From Marinobacter mangrovi (GTDB lineage: Bacteria; Pseudomonadota; Gammaproteobacteria; Pseudomonadales; Oleiphilaceae): 64,000 bases of DNA. Shown piece by piece: positions 61,134 to 64,000 of this stretch. The stretch is from assembly GCF_016798325.1 (NCBI RefSeq), contig NZ_JAERVO010000007.1, forward strand, positions 1 to 64,000. Reading direction: 5' to 3'. The number at the start of each line of letters is the position of its first letter. The stretch's first letter is position 1. The position numbers and the translations under genes were made by a program. The notes under the pieces were generated by a model. The model worked only from the letters and a program-made list of their open reading frames with translations, did no database searches and had not been told where the DNA came from.

Positions 61134-61576
61134 TGTCTGACGTCACCACCCCTGAATATCTGGATAGCAAGGATCTGCCGGGTTTCCACAAGGTGCTCGG
61201 CTATGAGCAGGCCTCCTGGGAAGAAAACGAAGCGGTGATCACTGTAAAGCTGCAGCCGCATCACCTGAATCTGGCCGGCGTCATCCACGGCGGGGTGCTG
61301 ACCTCGCTGCTGGATATCGCCCTGGCCCAGGCGGGGACCTATTGCCCGTACCCGGGCCGCATGCGCAAGGCCATTACCCTGTCCCTGACCACGTCGTTCA
61401 CCGGTCAGTGCAGCGGCGGCACCATCACCGTCACCGGCACCAAACGTGCCGGCGGCAGCCGCATTTTCAACAGTACCGGCGAAGTCCGCGATGACCAGGG
61501 CAACCTGCTGGCCATCGGCGAAGGCACGTTCCGTATCCGTTCCGGCAGTGAATCACCGGAAGGCGTGCCCATCTGA
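61133..61576 (+). CDS. PaaI-family hot-dog thioesterase
   Basis: 147-residue thioesterase with the PaaI-type motif [23 protein letters not shown], which holds the active-site residues. It probably removes dead-end acyl-CoA or acts on a pathway intermediate. It is coupled to the SDR upstream; the acyl-CoA dehydrogenase follows after 53 bases. Confidence 0.9.
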   Translation: MSDVTTPEYLDSKDLPGFHKVLGYEQASWEENEAVITVKLQPHHLNLAGVIHGGVLTSLLDIALAQAGTYCPYPGRMRKAITLSLTTSFTGQCSGGTITVTGTKRAGGSRIFNSTGEVRDDQGNLLAIGEGTFRIRSGSESPEGVPI

Positions 61577-61629
61577 CGGCGTCACCATCCCTGAATTGCC
61601 CCAACAACGACAGCAAGAGGCACAACGAC

Positions 61630-62841
61630 ATGTTTGAACTTTCCGAGAAAGCTCAGGCTCTGCGCGAGCAAGTGCTGGCCTTTATGGACGAGCACGTTTA
61701 TCCGAACGAGCACCTGCACCACGAGCAGATCGAGAACGCGGAAAACCGCTGGGCGCCGACCGCGATCCTCGAAGAGCTGAAAGGCAAGGCCAAGGCCGCC
61801 GGTCTGTGGAACCTGTTCCTGCCGGAAAGCGACTACGGCGCCGGCCTGACCAATTTCGAATACGCCCACCTGTGCGAAATCATGGGGCGCTCCCATATGG
61901 CCCCGGAAGTGTTCAACTGTTCGGCGCCGGATACCGGCAACATGGAAACCATCGCCCGTTACGGCTCTCCCGAGCAGCAGAAAGAGTGGCTGGAACCGCT
62001 GCTGGCCGGTGAGATCCGCTCCTGCTTCTCCATGACCGAGCCGGCCGTGGCCTCGTCCGACGCCACCAACATTGGCTGCGAGATTCGTCGCGAGGGCGAC
62101 GAGTACGTCATCAACGGTCGCAAGTGGTGGTCCTCCGGCGCCATGACCACCACGTGCAAGATCGCCATCGTCATGGGCAAGACCGATCCGGCGGCGGAAA
62201 AGCACAAGCAACAGTCCATGATCCTGGTGCCGCTGGACACCCCGGGCGTGAAGATCATTCGTCCGTTGACCGTGTTCGGCTACGACCACGCGCCGCACGG
62301 CCACGCCGAGATCGAGTACAACAACGTCCGCGTGCCAGCCAGCAACATGCTGCTGGGCGAGGGCCGCGGTTTCGAGATCGCCCAGGGTCGTCTGGGGCCA
62401 GGCCGGATTCACCACTGCATGCGCACCATCGGCGTCGCCGAGCGGGCGCTGGAAGCCCTGTGTCAGCGGGTCAACGAGCGGGAAGCCTTCGGCAAGCCGC
62501 TGGCCCAGTTCGATTCCATCCGCAAGGACATTGCCCGCTCCCGTCTGGAGATCGAGCAGTGCCGTCTGCTGACCCTGAAAGCGGCGCACATGATGGACAC
62601 CGTCGGCAACAAGGTGGCCCGTCAGGAAATCGCGATGATCAAGGTCGCCGCACCGAGCATGGCGCTGCGCATTCTGGATCGCGCGATCCAGGTCCACGGC
62701 GCCATGGGCGTGTGTCAGGACACCTTCCTGGCGGCGGCCTGGGCCCAGGTCCGCACGCTGCGTCTGGCGGACGGTCCGGATGAAGTGCATCTGGATTCGA
62801 TCGCCAAACTCGAACTGCGTAATTACCCGAAAACACACTGA
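61630..62841 (+). CDS. Acyl-CoA dehydrogenase family protein, ACAD10/11-like
   Basis: 403-residue flavoprotein. It has the acyl-CoA dehydrogenase pattern [52 protein letters not shown], and the C-terminal [12 protein letters not shown]. The [11 protein letters not shown] segment is characteristic of the ACAD10/11 branch, whose members act with APH-type kinases on 4-hydroxyacyl-CoA. The conserved flavin and CoA residues appear present. The position next to an SDR and an APH kinase supports this reading. Confidence 0.9.
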   Translation: MFELSEKAQALREQVLAFMDEHVYPNEHLHHEQIENAENRWAPTAILEELKGKAKAAGLWNLFLPESDYGAGLTNFEYAHLCEIMGRSHMAPEVFNCSAPDTGNMETIARYGSPEQQKEWLEPLLAGEIRSCFSMTEPAVASSDATNIGCEIRREGDEYVINGRKWWSSGAMTTTCKIAIVMGKTDPAAEKHKQQSMILVPLDTPGVKIIRPLTVFGYDHAPHGHAEIEYNNVRVPASNMLLGEGRGFEIAQGRLGPGRIHHCMRTIGVAERALEALCQRVNEREAFGKPLAQFDSIRKDIARSRLEIEQCRLLTLKAAHMMDTVGNKVARQEIAMIKVAAPSMALRILDRAIQVHGAMGVCQDTFLAAAWAQVRTLRLADGPDEVHLDSIAKLELRNYPKTH

Positions 62842-62856
62842 TCCGGAGGCCCGAGC

Positions 62857-63624
62857 ATGAGCAATCCATTGTTTGATATGACCGGCCGGGTGGCCCTGAT
62901 CACCGGTTCCACCAAGGGCATCGGCCGCTCCATCGCCGAGGAGATGGCCCGCGCCGGCGCGAAAGTCGTGATTTCCAGCCGTAAGGCCGAGGTCTGTGAA
63001 CAGGTGGCCGGCGAGCTGAAAGAGCAGGGCTTCGAGGCGATCGCCGTGCCCTGCCACGTGGGTCGCAAGGACGACCTGCAGAACCTGGTGGACAAGACCC
63101 TGTCCGCCTGGGGACGCATTGATGTGCTGGTGTGCAACGCCGCCACCAACCCGGTCTATGGCCCCACCCAGGACATGACCGACGACGCCTGGGACAAGAT
63201 CATGGACACCAACGTGAAGGGCACCTTCTGGCTGACCCAGATGGTGCTGCCGCACATGGCCGAGCGCGGTGATGGGCAGGTCATCCTGCTGTCCAGCATC
63301 GCCGGCATCCGCGGCAACACCGTGATCGGTACCTACGGCGTATCCAAGGCGGCGGAAGCGGCCCTGGCCCGTAACCTGGCGGTCGAGTGGGGGCCGAAGG
63401 GTATCCGGGTCAACGCCATCGCCCCGGGCCTGGTACGCACCGACTTCGCCAAGGCGCTGGTGGAAGATCCGGAACGGCTCAAGCGGGTGGAAGAGAAAAC
63501 CCCGCTGCGTCGCATCGGCGAGCCGGTAGACATCGCCGGGCTGGCGGTCTTCCTGGCCACACCGGCCAGCGCCTACATCACCGGTCAGGTGATCGTGGCG
63601 GACGGCGGCGAAACCGCGGGTTGA
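62857..63624 (+). CDS. Short-chain dehydrogenase/reductase
   Basis: 255-residue SDR with LITGSTKGIGRSIAEEM, CNAATNP and catalytic Tyr/Lys in YGVSKAAEAALARNL. The C-terminal tail (ASAYITGQVIVADGGETAG) is of the 3-hydroxyacyl-CoA dehydrogenase type. It begins 15 bases after the acyl-CoA dehydrogenase and ends 7 bases before the kinase gene. It is not closely similar to the SDR at 60348, so the two probably act on different intermediates. Confidence 0.9.
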   Translation: MSNPLFDMTGRVALITGSTKGIGRSIAEEMARAGAKVVISSRKAEVCEQVAGELKEQGFEAIAVPCHVGRKDDLQNLVDKTLSAWGRIDVLVCNAATNPVYGPTQDMTDDAWDKIMDTNVKGTFWLTQMVLPHMAERGDGQVILLSSIAGIRGNTVIGTYGVSKAAEAALARNLAVEWGPKGIRVNAIAPGLVRTDFAKALVEDPERLKRVEEKTPLRRIGEPVDIAGLAVFLATPASAYITGQVIVADGGETAG

Positions 63625-63631
63625 GGTGACG

Positions 63632-64000
63632 ATGTCTGTGCACGCGAATCTCGACCCGGAGCTGGTGGACGTCCTCGACGCCCACCGGTTCGACGAGCAA
63701 CAACTGAAAGCCTGGCTCCGGCAGGCGATGCCGGACATCGGCGATCGGCTTGAGGTGAAGCAGTTCCAGGGTGGGCAGTCCAACCCCACGTTCCTGCTGG
63801 ATACCGACAGCGGCCGCTATGTCCTGCGCAAGAAGCCGCCGGGCAAGACCCTGCCGTCCGCCCATATGGTGGAGCGGGAATACAAGGTGATCCGGGCGCT
63901 GTCCGATCACACCGATGTGCCGGTGCCCCGGGCTCGGGTGCTGTGTGAGGACGCGGCCATCATCGGTACGCCCTTCTATATTATGGATTTCACGCCGGGC
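63632..64000 (+). CDS. APH-family kinase, ACAD10-like, truncated by the window end
   Basis: The first 123 codons are visible. The start (ATG at 63632, after GAGGTGACG) leads into QFQGGQSNPTFLLDT and YVLRKKPPGKTLPSAHMVERE, the nucleotide-binding lobe of ACAD10/11-type APH kinases. The catalytic loop lies beyond the window. Known relatives (LvaA and ACAD10/11) phosphorylate 4-hydroxyacyl-CoA. It is the fifth gene of the operon. Confidence 0.88.
   Translation, partial: MSVHANLDPELVDVLDAHRFDEQQLKAWLRQAMPDIGDRLEVKQFQGGQSNPTFLLDTDSGRYVLRKKPPGKTLPSAHMVEREYKVIRALSDHTDVPVPRARVLCEDAAIIGTPFYIMDFTPG

Noticed and set aside
61582-63789. 735-codon minus-strand frame opposite the acyl-CoA dehydrogenase operon
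   Set aside because: It spans three convincing plus-strand genes and has no recognisable domain.

Overview
The window reads as chromosomal DNA from a high-GC, free-living gammaproteobacterium. Oxidative-stress enzymes, TRAP transporters, a Na+/alanine-type symporter, a chemoreceptor and several c-di-GMP proteins point to a marine or saline, motile heterotroph. A Marinobacter-like member of the Pseudomonadales is my best guess, but that is inference from gene content, not a match. There are no rRNA or tRNA genes, no phage, no insertion sequence and no CRISPR array. The recurrent non-coding structures are several families of palindromic intergenic repeats.

Layout. 0.4-2.8 kb: a Fur-box-controlled exbB-exbD-exbD-tonB operon. 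3-11 kb: a CACHE/PAS diguanylate cyclase, a DMT permease, a TauE/SafE exporter, a lytic transglycosylase, a secreted glutathione peroxidase, an amidase and an orphan protein. 11.2-16.8 kb: a DUF4331 protein, a small lipoprotein, a TPR protein and a HupE-like protein, divergent from an ECF sigma/RskA anti-sigma pair. 16.8-25 kb: an HDOD-GAF protein, metNIQ, a 1-Cys peroxiredoxin, an alanine/sodium symporter, an alpha/beta hydrolase, glyoxalase I and a small orphan gene. 25.3-36.4 kb: signalling proteins (a degenerate GGDEF, a degenerate HD-GYP and an active-looking GGDEF), a CBS protein, fghA, a PfpI-quinone oxidoreductase pair under a TetR-type operator, a MATE pump and a hydrolase.

36.3-42.8 kb: a PmrAB/QseBC-like two-component pair divergent from a five-gene operon of thermostable-hemolysin/GNAT-like protein, AMP-ligase, heme-oxygenase-like diiron enzyme, SDR and periplasmic TPR protein. 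CTTAAG-N5-YTTAAG boxes lie between them. This looks like an undescribed small-molecule pathway. 43.1-45 kb: folE and a DMT permease. 45.4-49.2 kb: a secreted Met/Asp/His-rich peptide, a two-component system and a secreted MsrA-MsrB fusion. I read this as a periplasmic methionine-oxidation scavenging and repair module, comparable in logic to the MrpX/MsrP hypochlorite system.

49.5-55.7 kb: an orphan TRAP binding protein, a chemoreceptor, and a complete TRAP dctP-dctQ-dctM set with a terminator-like hairpin after dctP. 55.8-64 kb: a second amidase, an enoyl-CoA hydratase, an acyl-CoA synthetase and a divergent operon of SDR, thioesterase, acyl-CoA dehydrogenase, SDR and an APH-type kinase cut by the window end. 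The acyl-CoA dehydrogenase, SDR and kinase combination resembles gene sets for 4-hydroxyacyl-CoA catabolism. Gene starts were chosen from Shine-Dalgarno spacing and family length. All functions are read from recognisable motifs and family resemblance; no search was run.
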